DNA from: Priestia abyssalis
GTDB lineage: Bacteria; Bacillota; Bacilli; Bacillales; Bacillaceae_H
Length of the DNA stretch: 64,000 nt
Direction: 5' to 3'
Assembly (NCBI RefSeq): GCF_002019595.1
Contig: NZ_KV917369.1
Span: 1,388,417-1,452,416, forward strand
A program made the translations under genes and the position numbers. A model generated the notes under the pieces. That model made no database searches and was not told the DNA's origin. It saw only the letters and a list, made by a program, of their open reading frames with translations. Positions 26,305 to 35,477 of this stretch are shown piece by piece (position 1 is the stretch's first letter; each line of letters opens with the position of its first letter).

Positions 26305-27657
26305 GTGACGAAAAAACATGCAGAAATAAATACAGCTATTCCCGGACCGAAATCCCGGGATTTACTGGAGCGCAGAAAAAGAGTTGTTCCAAAAGGAATC
26401 AGCAACAACTGCTCGGCTTTTGTACAAAAGGCACAAGGAGCATGTGTGGAGGATGTGGATGGAAACTCGTATATCGATTTTGCAGGTGCGATTGGAACCC
26501 TCAATGTCGGTCATTCTCATCCAAGGGTAGTGTGGGCTCTTCAAGAACAGGTAAGCAATTTTATTCATACCGGTTTTAATGTCATGATGTATGAGTCTTA
26601 TATTGAGCTTGCTGAAAAGTTGATAGAGCTTGCGCCCGGAGATTTTCCGAAACAGGCGGCCTTTTTTAACAGCGGTGCTGAGGCGGTGGAAAATGCCGTG
26701 AAAATCGCCCGCAAATATACGAAGCGTCAAGGGATCATTTCCTTTACAAGAGGTTTCCATGGACGAACATTAATGACCATGACGATGACAAGCAAGGTGA
26801 AGCCTTATAAATATGGATTCGGTCCGTTCGCTCCTGAAGTATATAAAGCCCCTTACCCTTATGTATATAGACGTCCCGAGGGAATGAGTGAAAAGCAGTA
26901 CAGCGCTTTTGTCATTGAGCAGTTCGAACAGTTTCTGATATCGGAAGTGGCACCAGAGACGGTTGCAGCGGTTGTGATGGAACCTGTACAAGGAGAGGGC
27001 GGTTTTATTGTACCGGATCAGGCTTTTGTGAAACGAGTACATGAAATTTGCAGGGAACACGGTATTCTATTTGTCGCCGATGAAATTCAAACCGGATTTG
27101 CAAGGACAGGAAAGTATTTTGCGATTGACCATTTTGGGATTGAGCCTGATTTGATCACCATCTCTAAATCGATGGGAGCGGGAGTACCAATCAGCGGTGT
27201 GATCGGAAGGAAAGAAATCATGGACGCAGCCGATTCAGGAGAATTGGGCGGCACCTATTCAGGAAGTCCGCTGGGGTGCCGTGCTGCTCTTGCCGTTTTG
27301 GATATCATTGAAACAGAAGGGTTGAACGAACGAGCGGAACAAATAGGAAAAAGAGTGAGAGAGAAGATGGAGCAGATGGCGAACCGTTTTGAGCAAATCG
27401 GTGATATTCGGGGGCTTGGAGCGATGTGTGCCATGGAGATCGTAAAAGATAGAGACAGCAAAAAACCAGATAAAGAAACCGTAGGGAAAATCGTCAAAAC
27501 TGCCAATGAGCGGGGCCTGCTTCTTTTAAGTGCCGGTATATTTGGCAATGTCCTTCGTATTTTGATGCCTCTCACGATAACAAATGAGCAGCTCGAGGAA
27601 GGATTAACGATTCTCGAGGAATCGATTGAAGCCGTGATAGCACCACAATATACGTAA
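26305..27657 (+). CDS. gabT: 4-aminobutyrate aminotransferase
   Basis: A 450-residue class III aminotransferase of the GabT type. Blocks: GISNNCSAFVQKAQGACVEDVDGN, IDFAGAIGTLNVGHSHP, FFNSGAEAVENAVKIAR, FTRGFHGRTLM, MEPVQGEGG, ADEIQTGFARTGKYFA and TISKSMGAGVPISGV (PLP lysine in SKSM), then GGTYSGSPLGCRAALAV. It converts GABA and 2-oxoglutarate to succinate semialdehyde and glutamate. Start GTG at 26305; an AGGACGG site lies about 12 bases before it. The succinate semialdehyde dehydrogenase expected next is only present as a ruined fragment. Confidence 0.92.
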   Translation: MTKKHAEINTAIPGPKSRDLLERRKRVVPKGISNNCSAFVQKAQGACVEDVDGNSYIDFAGAIGTLNVGHSHPRVVWALQEQVSNFIHTGFNVMMYESYIELAEKLIELAPGDFPKQAAFFNSGAEAVENAVKIARKYTKRQGIISFTRGFHGRTLMTMTMTSKVKPYKYGFGPFAPEVYKAPYPYVYRRPEGMSEKQYSAFVIEQFEQFLISEVAPETVAAVVMEPVQGEGGFIVPDQAFVKRVHEICREHGILFVADEIQTGFARTGKYFAIDHFGIEPDLITISKSMGAGVPISGVIGRKEIMDAADSGELGGTYSGSPLGCRAALAVLDIIETEGLNERAEQIGKRVREKMEQMANRFEQIGDIRGLGAMCAMEIVKDRDSKKPDKETVGKIVKTANERGLLLLSAGIFGNVLRILMPLTITNEQLEEGLTILEESIEAVIAPQYT

Positions 27658-27675
27658 TGCAGAGGAGGGGAAGAG

Positions 27676-27796
27676 GTGAGTAAAATAGAACAAAACTATA
27701 AGCTTTTTCCAATGTAGATTGATGGAAAGTGGATAGGCGATGTAAATGAAGATTTTACAAAAGTGGTTAATCTGGCAACAGGTGAGGTACAGGTGT
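27676..27796 (+). pseudogene. gabD (succinate-semialdehyde dehydrogenase) remnant
   Basis: GTG after AGAGGAGGGGAAG opens a frame reading KIEQNYKLFPM, then a TAG stop, then IDGKWIGDVNEDFTKVVNLATGEVQ. IDGKWI...V-N-x-ATGEV is the N-terminus of the aldehyde dehydrogenase family. Directly after gabT this was almost certainly gabD. Only ~40 codons remain before similarity ends. Confidence 0.7.
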
Positions 27797-27890
27797 GTCC
27801 TCTAATATTTCCAAGCCTTTCGGAATTAAGCATTTAAGATTCACTATGACTGGCTATGCTTTGTATCTGCTGATAAATAAGGAAAGACAC
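27797..27890 (+). pseudogene. Fragment of an arginyl-tRNA synthetase gene fused to the gabD remnant
   Basis: The sequence CCTCTAATATTTCCAAGCC onward translates as SNISKPFGIKHLRFTMTGYALY, matching [23 protein letters not shown] of the argS at 42076 around its HIGH motif, including the codons for Lys-Pro-Phe-Gly-Ile. It is degenerate and ends after about 30 codons. The junction with the gabD fragment is sharp. The remaining DNA to 28192 shows no gene; a symmetrical TGAATGAATTTCATTCA lies at about 28049. Confidence 0.55.
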
Positions 27891-28192
27891 GAATAGCTAA
27901 GAAACAGATAATAATATGTGTTAGAAAATCTTACAAAGTGGTGGGATAAAATCAAAAACATGTCTATATTTTAACTAGTAAATTTTCTGACTTTTCTATA
28001 TTTTAACGATATTACTGCTCGCTATCATTCTTGTTATGTTTGTTTAATGAATGAATTTCATTCAGTTAATAAAGAGAAACTTATCATAACGGGGAGTTAA
28101 TCAATATTGTGTTTTGTAAAAGCTTTTCAGAGGAGAAGGACAAAAATTTTCCGAAAGTTTCTTCAATTTAAATTACCAAGGGGGAATGATAT

Positions 28193-29557
28193 ATGGGGAA
28201 TGGGGATCGGTTGAAGCAGTCGTTAAAATTATGGCAAGTTGTAATGATGGGATTAGCATATATGACACCAATGGTTGTGTTTGATACATTCGGTATTGTT
28301 TCAGAGATGACTAAAGGACATGTTCCTACAGCGTATATGATAGCCCTAATCGGCATGTTGTTTACGGCAGCTAGTTACGGGAAACTAGTGAGAGTTTACC
28401 CGACAGCGGGCTCTGCCTATACGTATACACAGAAGGCGATAAATCCACATCTTGGCTTTCTTGTAGGATGGTCATCTTTACTGGATTATCTATTTTTGCC
28501 CATGATTAACGCATTGCTGACAAAGCTCTATCTTTCTGCTTTATTTCCGGAAGTCCCTTCCTGGATTTGGGTCATTGTTTTTGTAGGGATTGTCACTTTT
28601 TTAAACTTAAGGAGTGTCAAAGTACTGGCAAACTTCAACACGGTTTTTGTCCTCATTCAAATCGCCATTATGGCAGTGTTCGTTATTTTGGTTGTAAGGG
28701 GGCTTCATAACGGAGAAGGTACAGGAGAGGTGTTGACGATACAGCCATTTTTTACGGATGATATACAGCTTTCGGCATTAGTGGCCGGCGCAACTGTTCT
28801 ATGTTTTTCCTTTTTAGGGTTTGATGCCGTTACCACTCTTGCGGAGGAAACGCCGAACGCAGTAAAGACGATTCCGCGTGCGATTTTTCTCACGGCACTT
28901 TGGGGCGGAGTCATTTTCATCACAGCCTCTTTTTTTATCCAATTGTTCTTTCCGGACATGTCCAGATTCAATGATCCGGAGGCCGCTTTGCCGGAAATTG
29001 CTCTTTATGTAGGTGGCAAGCTGTTTCAATCGATTTTTCTGTGCACAACGTTCATCAATACACTTGCATCAGGGATGGCGTCCCACGCCAGCGTTTCACG
29101 GCTCTTGTATGTTATGGGACGTGATAATGTATTTCCGAAGAAATGGTTTGGCTATATCCATCCAAAGTGGCAAACCCCTGCGTTTAACGCTATATTGGTC
29201 GGGATTGTTTCTTTGTCCGCTATATTTTTGGATTTAGTAATGGCGACTTCACTTATTAACTTTGGAGCCCTGATCGCATTCACCTTTGTCAATCTGTCTG
29301 TTATCAATCACTTTGTGATTCGTGAAAAGGAACATAAAACAATAAAAGGATTTATTAACTATCTTGTATTGCCGTTAATTGGTGCAGGCTTAGTCGGAGT
29401 ACTATGGGTCAATCTTGAGACCAGTTCATTTATACTGGGGCTTAGTTGGGCTGCCATTGGTTTTTGTTATCTCTTATATATCACAAAAGCATTTCGTTCG
29501 GCACCGCCCCAATTCGAGATGGAAAAAACACAGCTGTACGTACAAAAGGATGCTTAA
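28193..29557 (+). CDS. puuP: Putrescine importer, APC superfamily
   Basis: A 454-residue, 12-TM amino acid-polyamine-organocation permease. Its sequence follows E. coli PuuP closely: [125 protein letters not shown] and [19 protein letters not shown]. It takes up putrescine with cations. AAGGGGGAATGAT before ATG at 28193. It supplies substrate for patA. A paralogue at 17511 is disrupted. No -24/-12 promoter is evident directly upstream. Confidence 0.92.
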   Translation: MGNGDRLKQSLKLWQVVMMGLAYMTPMVVFDTFGIVSEMTKGHVPTAYMIALIGMLFTAASYGKLVRVYPTAGSAYTYTQKAINPHLGFLVGWSSLLDYLFLPMINALLTKLYLSALFPEVPSWIWVIVFVGIVTFLNLRSVKVLANFNTVFVLIQIAIMAVFVILVVRGLHNGEGTGEVLTIQPFFTDDIQLSALVAGATVLCFSFLGFDAVTTLAEETPNAVKTIPRAIFLTALWGGVIFITASFFIQLFFPDMSRFNDPEAALPEIALYVGGKLFQSIFLCTTFINTLASGMASHASVSRLLYVMGRDNVFPKKWFGYIHPKWQTPAFNAILVGIVSLSAIFLDLVMATSLINFGALIAFTFVNLSVINHFVIREKEHKTIKGFINYLVLPLIGAGLVGVLWVNLETSSFILGLSWAAIGFCYLLYITKAFRSAPPQFEMEKTQLYVQKDA

Positions 29558-29817
29558 GCAGACGCCTTTAGCATTTTATTTGGAGAGAAAATGAAGATGA
29601 AGATTATTATATGGAAGAGGTTCAATAAAATCGTATTTTCAAGTTGAAGTGGTTAAAGCAGCAGGAGTGACATCATTATTGTTCATAAAGTATAGCTGCT
29701 TCAACTTTTATATAAATACAAACAATAAGCCCATTAGGAAAATGAAGTTTCCATTTAATATTCAGATTATTTTAATTCTTTGAGAAAAAAACTGGAATTC
29801 AAGGGGTTTTTATAATA

Positions 29818-29840
29818 AAATGAATGATAGTCAGTCATTT
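29818..29840 (+). promoter_or_regulatory. TetR-type operator 1, before the agmatinase-family gene
   Basis: Dyad of the form AAATGA-N-TGA-N3-TCA-N-TCATTT, perfect apart from spacers. It starts at the -10-like TAAAAT (29816-29821), so a bound repressor would block initiation. The same dyad occurs at 38350 and 39085. Confidence 0.8.
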
Positions 29841-29896
29841 CTGGTTTATTATCCTTATCATTCAAATAATTATTAAAGGAAGGATAGGTTTTAAGT

Positions 29897-29980
29897 ATGC
29901 TCCGAAAAACATTTTTAATTGCAGTCTTACTCTCGATGATTTTAGATTTTTTATCGCTTGGTATCATCGAATATTCATAA
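29897..29980 (+). CDS. Possible 27-residue hydrophobic leader peptide
   Basis: ATG after AAAGGAAGGATAGG opens a 27-codon frame, mostly hydrophobic with a basic start (MLRKTFLIAVLLSMIL...), ending TAA 29 bases before the agmatinase start. It lies in the transcribed leader downstream of the operator. It could be a small membrane peptide, a leader, or a remnant of a transporter start. No homology can be claimed. Confidence 0.35.
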   Translation: MLRKTFLIAVLLSMILDFLSLGIIEYS

Positions 29981-30009
29981 CAATTGAAAAAACACTTGGA
30001 GGAGATACT

Positions 30010-30951
30010 ATGAAATATCCACTTTCGCCAGAAGTAAAACCTGAGTTTTGTACAATAGGATCCTTTGCTCGTTTACCGCAAGAAAAAGCTAATGCCAAAG
30101 TTGCTATTCTTGGAATGCCATTTGATACCGCCGCTTCATTTCGTGTGGGCGCCAGATTTGCGCCGCAGGCGATTCGACAGGCTTCCATGACATTGTTTCC
30201 ATATCACCCGATTCATGAAGTATATCCATTTGAAGATACAAATGCGATTGACATAGGGGATGTATCCGTCATTCCCCATAATATCCACCGCAGCTATGAC
30301 CTAATGGAAGAGGCTGTTATTGGGTTAATGAAAAAAGGCATTGTTCCAATTGGATTAGGCGGCGACCATTCTATAACATTGGCAAGTTTACGTGCAGCCG
30401 CAAAAGTACATGGACCTGTAGCGATGATTCACTTTGATTCCCATACTGACACGTGGGACACTTATTATGAAGAGAAATATTGGCATGGTTCCCCCTTTAT
30501 CCGAGCTCATGAAGAAGGATTATTGGATTCATCAAAAGTGTTTCAAATAGGCATTAGAGGGACATTAAATCATCCTGGTGATGTAAAAGGCAGTCACGAT
30601 TTAGGCTTTAACGTCATTACAACATCAGATTTGCAAAAACAAGGGTTTGAAAAAGTGATTCATAAAATGAGAGAAGTAATTGGTGACACGCCTGTTTTTT
30701 TAACCTTTGATATTGATTTTGTGGATCCTTCATGTGCTCCGGGAACAGGGACACTTGAAGTGGGAGGATTTAGCAGTAGAGAAACACTGGAAATGATTCG
30801 ATCCCTTAAAGGGTTTAATTATATTGGGTTTGATGTGGTGGAGGTTTTACCTCAATATGATCCTACTCAAATCACGACACTTTTAGCCGCAACGATTGTC
30901 CATGATTTTGCTAGTTTAATTGCTTTAAAGATAAAGGAAGATATAGATTGA
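30010..30951 (+). CDS. Agmatinase-family ureohydrolase
   Basis: A 313-residue arginase/agmatinase-fold enzyme. Metal-binding blocks are complete: GLGGDHSIT, HFDSHTDTWD and TFDIDFVDPSCAPGTGTLEVGG, plus the terminal E of GFDVVEVLPQYDPT. The family hydrolyses agmatine or related guanidino compounds to urea and an amine; substrate (agmatine, guanidinobutyrate or other) cannot be decided from these motifs, and DPSCAPGTGT differs from the common DPAFAPGTGT. ATG at 30010 has TTGGAGGAG. The adjacent putrescine importer and PatA suggest agmatine as a source of putrescine, but it is under TetR rather than sigma-54 control. The stop codon falls within repeat D. Confidence 0.85.
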   Translation: MKYPLSPEVKPEFCTIGSFARLPQEKANAKVAILGMPFDTAASFRVGARFAPQAIRQASMTLFPYHPIHEVYPFEDTNAIDIGDVSVIPHNIHRSYDLMEEAVIGLMKKGIVPIGLGGDHSITLASLRAAAKVHGPVAMIHFDSHTDTWDTYYEEKYWHGSPFIRAHEEGLLDSSKVFQIGIRGTLNHPGDVKGSHDLGFNVITTSDLQKQGFEKVIHKMREVIGDTPVFLTFDIDFVDPSCAPGTGTLEVGGFSSRETLEMIRSLKGFNYIGFDVVEVLPQYDPTQITTLLAATIVHDFASLIALKIKEDID

Positions 30952-31045
30952 TTTAGAAAGTTCGACATGACCAAAGAGCGGTCATGTCGAACTTTCTAAC
31001 CTTTGAGGGCGGATTCAAGTTGTTTGGATAACCGATTGAGAATGC
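30941..31045 (+). repeat. TATATA-bounded hairpin repeat, copy D (perfect stem)
   Basis: Begins in the last codons of the ureohydrolase gene (ATATAGATTGATTTAG). Hairpin 1 is perfect over 19 bp; its GTTCG/CGAAC pairs replace ATTCG/CGAAT of other copies. The 3' end is lost after ATTGAGAATGC. Confidence 0.88.
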
Positions 31046-31130
31046 AACATAATTATACACAGTTGATCGCAGCTATTGATTAAACAAGTTTCTAGAGTTG
31101 GGTAAATAGCCTATTAAAAAAATATTTGTC

Positions 31131-31170
31131 AAAAAGGGGGAGACAGCATTCATGCTGCCTCCCCTTTTTG
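31131..31170 (+). terminator. Terminator
   Basis: AAAAAGGGGGAGACAGCA / TGCTGCCTCCCCTTTTT with a small loop. It may serve the ureohydrolase gene on the plus strand and the hypothetical gene on the minus strand. Confidence 0.85.
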
Positions 31171-31202
31171 TATTTGGTTGCTAGGACCAACCTGATCATA
31201 TT

Positions 31203-31772
31203 TTAATAAAAATTGTATTCTTCACTCTGCTGTTCACTTTCAGCAGGAAATAAACCTCCCATAGTTTGCAAAGATTCTTTTGCTTGATTTAAATAGGATT
31301 CTGCTTGTTCTTGCCATTTGATAATCACTTTAATAAACGTTATAAACTCAGGACTTGCATTTTCCTCCATCGTTTTTAATCCTTCATGCACTTTTTTATC
31401 TTGGTTTTCAGCATTTTTTATACAATCCACCATTGTTTCTATAATGGATTGCTGTTCTTCACCATTTACTAGTCTTTGGGCTGAACCTACTGCTGTAACA
31501 CGATGATAAGAAGCAGGGACTAGATGATTATGCATCTCACGATTCCCTTTTAAATCTTTTGTTTTTGGTATATGGAAAAGTTGAGTGCTCATAGCACATA
31601 CCATTTCTTCAGCATATAAACTTTGATGTAACAAATTTAAAATCTGTCCCCAGTTGTTAACTCGATAAAAATAGTAAGGATACAAAAAATCATCTCCTTT
31701 GTAGAAAATTGGAATTCCCATCTCCATATTATGATTAAATATCGAAATTAATGTAAATTTAGCAACTTTCAT
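31203..31772 (-). CDS. Hypothetical protein
   Basis: A 189-residue protein of unknown family. The N-terminal ~40 residues are partly hydrophobic and aromatic (FLYPYYFYRVNNWGQ), the rest is helical and charged, with EEMVCAMSTQLFHIPK and IKWQEQAESYLNQAKES pointing to a helical bundle. No signal peptide or metal motif stands out. Start assumed at ATG 31772; there is little ribosome-site evidence for it, and a later start is possible. It stands alone between the ureohydrolase and the GntR operon. Confidence 0.5.
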   Translation of the reverse strand: MKVAKFTLISIFNHNMEMGIPIFYKGDDFLYPYYFYRVNNWGQILNLLHQSLYAEEMVCAMSTQLFHIPKTKDLKGNREMHNHLVPASYHRVTAVGSAQRLVNGEEQQSIIETMVDCIKNAENQDKKVHEGLKTMEENASPEFITFIKVIIKWQEQAESYLNQAKESLQTMGGLFPAESEQQSEEYNFY

Positions 31773-31829
31773 CTATGCATGTTTTCTTTTGTGAACACAA
31801 GATAATGTGTAAAAAAATGGAACAACCTA

Positions 31830-31865
31830 TTGACGCCAAAGGTGTATTAAGTGTATAGTACACAC
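31830..31865 (+). promoter_or_regulatory. Promoter and GntR/YtrA-type operator
   Basis: TTGACG, 18 bp, TATAGT form a sigma-A promoter at 31830-31859. The dyad GTGTATAGTACACAC (31851-31865) overlaps the -10, and a second half-site AAGTGTATGAA follows. GTGTA...TACAC dyads are typical for YtrA-type GntR repressors, so the operon is probably self-repressed. Confidence 0.75.
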
Positions 31866-31949
31866 ATAAAGTGTATGAACTGATTAATACATACACTAAC
31901 GATTACCAATTAAGCTATATTAAAGTGCGGGTGCATAGGAGATGTTGAA

Positions 31950-32324
31950 ATGAATGTTACCTTTAATAACCGCGATCCGGTGTATTTGCAGGTTGTCCGC
32001 TATTTTAAGGAGCAGATCGCGACAGGTGAAATTGTTGCAGGGCAGGAAGTGCCGTCACGACGGGAGATTGCGGCCAGTTTGAAAATCAATCCAAACACGG
32101 CCCAGAGAGCGTATAAGGAAATGGAGGAACAAGGTTTGATTCATACAGAAAGAAATCATCCAAGCCGGATTACTACGGACCAGTCGATTTTAAACGGTGT
32201 GAGGGAAGAGCTGATTCTCCAGGCAATCGATGTATTCCTGGAATTGGTTAAGCCAATTCATGTTCCAGTTGATGAACTGCTGGAGCTGATAAAGAAAAAA
32301 TATGTGGTGAGCATGGAGGAGTAG
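31950..32324 (+). CDS. GntR-family regulator, YtrA subfamily
   Basis: A 124-residue repressor with the winged HTH of the GntR family (YLQVVRYFKEQIATGEIVAGQEVPSRREIAASLKINPNTAQRAYKEME) and only a short helical C-terminal part, as in YtrA. Such regulators bind dyads in their own promoter and control ABC transporters induced by wall-active antibiotics. ATG at 31950 with AGGAGATG upstream. The ABC ATPase gene follows after 12 bases. Confidence 0.9.
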   Translation: MNVTFNNRDPVYLQVVRYFKEQIATGEIVAGQEVPSRREIAASLKINPNTAQRAYKEMEEQGLIHTERNHPSRITTDQSILNGVREELILQAIDVFLELVKPIHVPVDELLELIKKKYVVSMEE

Positions 32325-32336
32325 GAGGCGGGCAAC

Positions 32337-33026
32337 GTGATTGAAGTGAAGAATATCTCAAAAAAATTCGGCAGAAAAAAAGTACTTGACGGACTATCCT
32401 TTCACGCAAACAAAGGGGAAATAACTTGCTTGATTGGAATCAACGGCTCAGGTAAGACGACGACATTAAAAGCAATTATGGCTTTGACACCTATTTCCGG
32501 AGGGCAAATCTTGATTGATGAAGCGCCAATTTCAAAAAGCAGCTATGAGAAAGTTACATTCATTCCAGACACAATCACCATGCTGCCGAACATGACGATC
32601 AAGGAGTCGATGATGTTCATGAAGGACTTCTACAGCACTTGGAATGCGGATCGTGCTTCTCAGTTGCTGTCATTTTTTAAGCTTAATGAAGATACCCGCA
32701 TATCAGAACTGTCAAAGGGAAACGCAGCTAAAATCAATCTGCTGCTTGGACTGTCCATTGACGTGGATTATGTGCTGATGGATGAACCGTTCTCAGGAAT
32801 TGACATGTTTAGCCGCGAACAAATCGCTGACGTTTTTGCCAGCCATTTGATTGAAGACAGGGGCGTAATTATCACTACGCACGAAATCGGTGACATTGAA
32901 CATTTGATAGACAAGGCGGTCTTGCTCGAAAATGGGAAAGTGCTGAAAGAATTCAACACTGAGGAAATCCGCATGCAGGAGGGCAAATCGGTCGTTGATG
33001 TAATGAGGGAGGTGTATTTGCGATGA
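32337..33026 (+). CDS. ABC transporter ATP-binding protein
   Basis: A 229-residue ATPase with Walker A GINGSGKTTT, Q-loop replaced by the short PDTITMLPNMT, signature LSKGNAAK (a variant of LSGGQ), Walker B YVLMDEPFSG and the switch His in TTHEIGD. This fits the YtrB-type ATPases. GTG start. It overlaps the membrane gene by four bases and would form the export or sensing complex with it. Substrate unknown. Confidence 0.9.
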   Translation: MIEVKNISKKFGRKKVLDGLSFHANKGEITCLIGINGSGKTTTLKAIMALTPISGGQILIDEAPISKSSYEKVTFIPDTITMLPNMTIKESMMFMKDFYSTWNADRASQLLSFFKLNEDTRISELSKGNAAKINLLLGLSIDVDYVLMDEPFSGIDMFSREQIADVFASHLIEDRGVIITTHEIGDIEHLIDKAVLLENGKVLKEFNTEEIRMQEGKSVVDVMREVYLR

Positions 33027-33841
33027 ACCGTTATCTTAAATTGGTAAATTTCGAAATAAACAGGGCATCAAAACTATTTGCATCACTGTTGGCGATTGTG
33101 GCAGTTTCACAATTCGCCGGTGTTGTTGTAAGGTCAAAGAATTATTTAAGTGAAGCAAATAGGGTCATGCGGGAGCAACCAGTAACACAGGCAGAATTCC
33201 TTAATAGCCATGGCACGATCAGCTTTTCACAAATCATTACTAGCCTCTGGTTCCTTGGTCCAATCGCGTTGAGCTCGGCTTTATTGATTTTGTATATCTT
33301 TTTGATCTGGTACCGTGACTGGTTCGGGAAAAATACGTTCATTTACCGGCTGCTGATGCTGCCTACAGAACGAATCAACATTTTTTTCGCTAAGGCTACA
33401 GCGATTGTCCTGTTGGTATTTGGATTGATCGCATTTCAGCTGATCCTGCTGCCGCTGCAGCAGACTCTTTTTGAGTCGCTGGTGCCGGCAGAGTTTCTTG
33501 GCTATTCGGACTATCATCATGCACTGAACAGCTTCTGGTTTTTGTCCTTGATTATACCGTATTCATTCGATCAATTCCTGGTGTCATATGGCATTGGCAT
33601 CATGGCTGTATTCCTACTGTTTACCGCGATATTATTCGAGAGAAGCTTCCGGTGGAAGGGAATTGTGATAGGGATTTTGTTTATCATTTTTGTCGGCCTG
33701 CTGCTTCTAACACCGTTTTTAGTGGAGGATGTTCTGTACCCGAAAGAGTTGCTGCTGTTGGAGGGCGTGCTGCTTATTTCGATTACAGTATTGTCAATCA
33801 TCATCAGCAGGTTTTTATTAAATAAAAAGATAACCGTGTAA
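33023..33841 (+). CDS. ABC transporter membrane subunit
   Basis: A 272-residue protein with six predicted TM helices (for example LFASLLAIVAVSQFAGVVV, IALSSALLILYIFLIWY and a long C-terminal pair). No conserved cytosolic EAA loop; it is of the ABC-2-like Ytr type. Overlap with the upstream ATPase gene (ATGA) indicates coupling. The next gene starts 13 bases later. Confidence 0.82.
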   Translation: MNRYLKLVNFEINRASKLFASLLAIVAVSQFAGVVVRSKNYLSEANRVMREQPVTQAEFLNSHGTISFSQIITSLWFLGPIALSSALLILYIFLIWYRDWFGKNTFIYRLLMLPTERINIFFAKATAIVLLVFGLIAFQLILLPLQQTLFESLVPAEFLGYSDYHHALNSFWFLSLIIPYSFDQFLVSYGIGIMAVFLLFTAILFERSFRWKGIVIGILFIIFVGLLLLTPFLVEDVLYPKELLLLEGVLLISITVLSIIISRFLLNKKITV

Positions 33842-33854
33842 GAGGGGTGGTCGT

Positions 33855-35099
33855 ATGAAACAATATTGGAAGACGCTGGTGATTGTTCTAGCGGTTTTGC
33901 TTAGCATAGGTTCTTTTTATGTCAAGAATGCAGTATCTGCAAGCAGCCTTCCGCAATTTACATTTGTCAAAGAGTCTGGTGATGAAAGTGAAATAATGCC
34001 AATCGTATTGGAAGGCTCCTTTGACCGTTCTGGCCATTTTGGAAGTGCGGAAAGCCTGCATATATCAAATAATCGGATTCAATACAGCAGTGAGCAATCG
34101 TTTTTCGAACAAATCACCGAGAGATATAGACATATATATGGAATTAGAGATCTTCAGGAGAAATATCCTTCCTTCATGAGGGGAAAGTGGGATCCAGCCT
34201 CTTTTTATGAAGATAAAGATGTTCTGGCGTATGCTGCAATTAAGGAAGAAGGAAACAGCGAAAAGAAAGAGTATTCATTCAACATTTCACTTCTGGATAA
34301 GAAAAAGGGAGAATGGAATGATTTTAAAATTGAAATTCCGCTGAAAAAATCGATCTTATTCATGAGTGAAGTCGACGTTCAGTTGATAGGCCGGACATTG
34401 AAGGTGGTCACAGAGCAAGATTTCTATACGAATTCAGACTTTCAGCCAAAAGAAGTCCATGTGTACAGCATCGATTTGTCCAGCAAAAAAATCATTGCAG
34501 ACAATCTTATTTTTAAAAATGAAAAGGCTGGCAGCAGCTTTATTAATTATCAAAAATTAAACGAAATCAATATAAGGAATCCAAATCAGTATGTCGTTTA
34601 TGAAAAATATCATCTTGAAGAAGGCACCGACAGCTATGGGAACAAGACGATGGATAAACAGAGCGGCGAGTTGATCGCTTATAACCTGGAGACAGGTAAA
34701 CAAGAAACGATCCAAGCGGGTACTATCAATGATTCTAGTTATACAGGATACGAGTCGTTTTACGATAATTCCTCGATTTATGTCATTAATCGGGATACTG
34801 AGAAATTGGAAATTGAAACGCATGATATAAAAAGCAAGCAATTGACCAATACATTCGAATTTCCGACTGTGCCTAGCCAAATGCCTGAAGACACTAACAC
34901 TAGGGTAATCATAAAGAACAATCGGATTTACTTATATTCCGCGGATGAAAGCTATCCCCGCCAGACGCAACAGCCACCGGGATTGCTGGTAGTTTCCGAT
35001 TTAATGACAGGCAAGAAATTGTATAAGGGTAAGCTGGTAGCAAAAAAAGGGACGGAAATAGAAGGGATTCTCCGCATTCATTACATGGAAATAAAATAA
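33855..35099 (+). CDS. Exported or membrane-anchored hypothetical protein of the Ytr-like operon
   Basis: A 414-residue protein with an N-terminal hydrophobic segment (LVIVLAVLLSIGSFYV) without a Cys lipobox, then a large extracytoplasmic region rich in beta-strand pattern and repeated Tyr/Asp blocks (VHVYSIDLSSKKIIAD, LIAYNLETGKQETI, LVVSDLMTGKKLYKG) that recall beta-propeller blades. It presumably works with the ABC unit at the cell surface, such as binding the ligand. No named family recognised. Confidence 0.7.
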   Translation: MKQYWKTLVIVLAVLLSIGSFYVKNAVSASSLPQFTFVKESGDESEIMPIVLEGSFDRSGHFGSAESLHISNNRIQYSSEQSFFEQITERYRHIYGIRDLQEKYPSFMRGKWDPASFYEDKDVLAYAAIKEEGNSEKKEYSFNISLLDKKKGEWNDFKIEIPLKKSILFMSEVDVQLIGRTLKVVTEQDFYTNSDFQPKEVHVYSIDLSSKKIIADNLIFKNEKAGSSFINYQKLNEINIRNPNQYVVYEKYHLEEGTDSYGNKTMDKQSGELIAYNLETGKQETIQAGTINDSSYTGYESFYDNSSIYVINRDTEKLEIETHDIKSKQLTNTFEFPTVPSQMPEDTNTRVIIKNNRIYLYSADESYPRQTQQPPGLLVVSDLMTGKKLYKGKLVAKKGTEIEGILRIHYMEIK

Positions 35100-35272
35100 G
35101 AACAGGTGAAACAAATGGTGTTCTAATACGGAGGATCACCCTCTGGGGGAAGTCAAAGGAATCCAGTGATTGGATGATGCCAATATAAATTTACATTATT
35201 TGAACTTTTGGGTTGGCCCTTTTCAGGTTCGATTCATAAAGCAGATTTGTGAATAATTATACTTAAAGTAAC

Positions 35273-35309
35273 GGGTGGCAGTACTTTAATAAGTGGTGCC
35301 ACCTTTTTA
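35273..35309 (+). terminator. Terminator after the Ytr-like operon
   Basis: GGGTGGCAGTAC... / ...GTGCCACC arms and TTTTTA. A second weak hairpin with T tract (AACCTCA / TGAGGTTTTTT) is at 35414-35447. Confidence 0.75.
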
Positions 35310-35477
35310 AACTTGATTTTACTGAGTTTGATAGCTTCATAAGTTGTGTTTGTAAAGGTATAGCTTTGGAAACGTAGTAAAGGAAGACGTTTTTATATTT
35401 TGCATAGCCTCGTGTAACCTCACATTTTAGAAATATGAGGTTTTTTAATTGCTTGTAAGAACTTTTCTGTAAAGCCG

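Noticed and set aside
28049..28066. Possible fourth TetR operator before puuP (TGAATGAATTTCATTCA)
   Set aside because: The dyad lacks the TGA-N3-TCA core of the other three sites, and no promoter could be placed with it.
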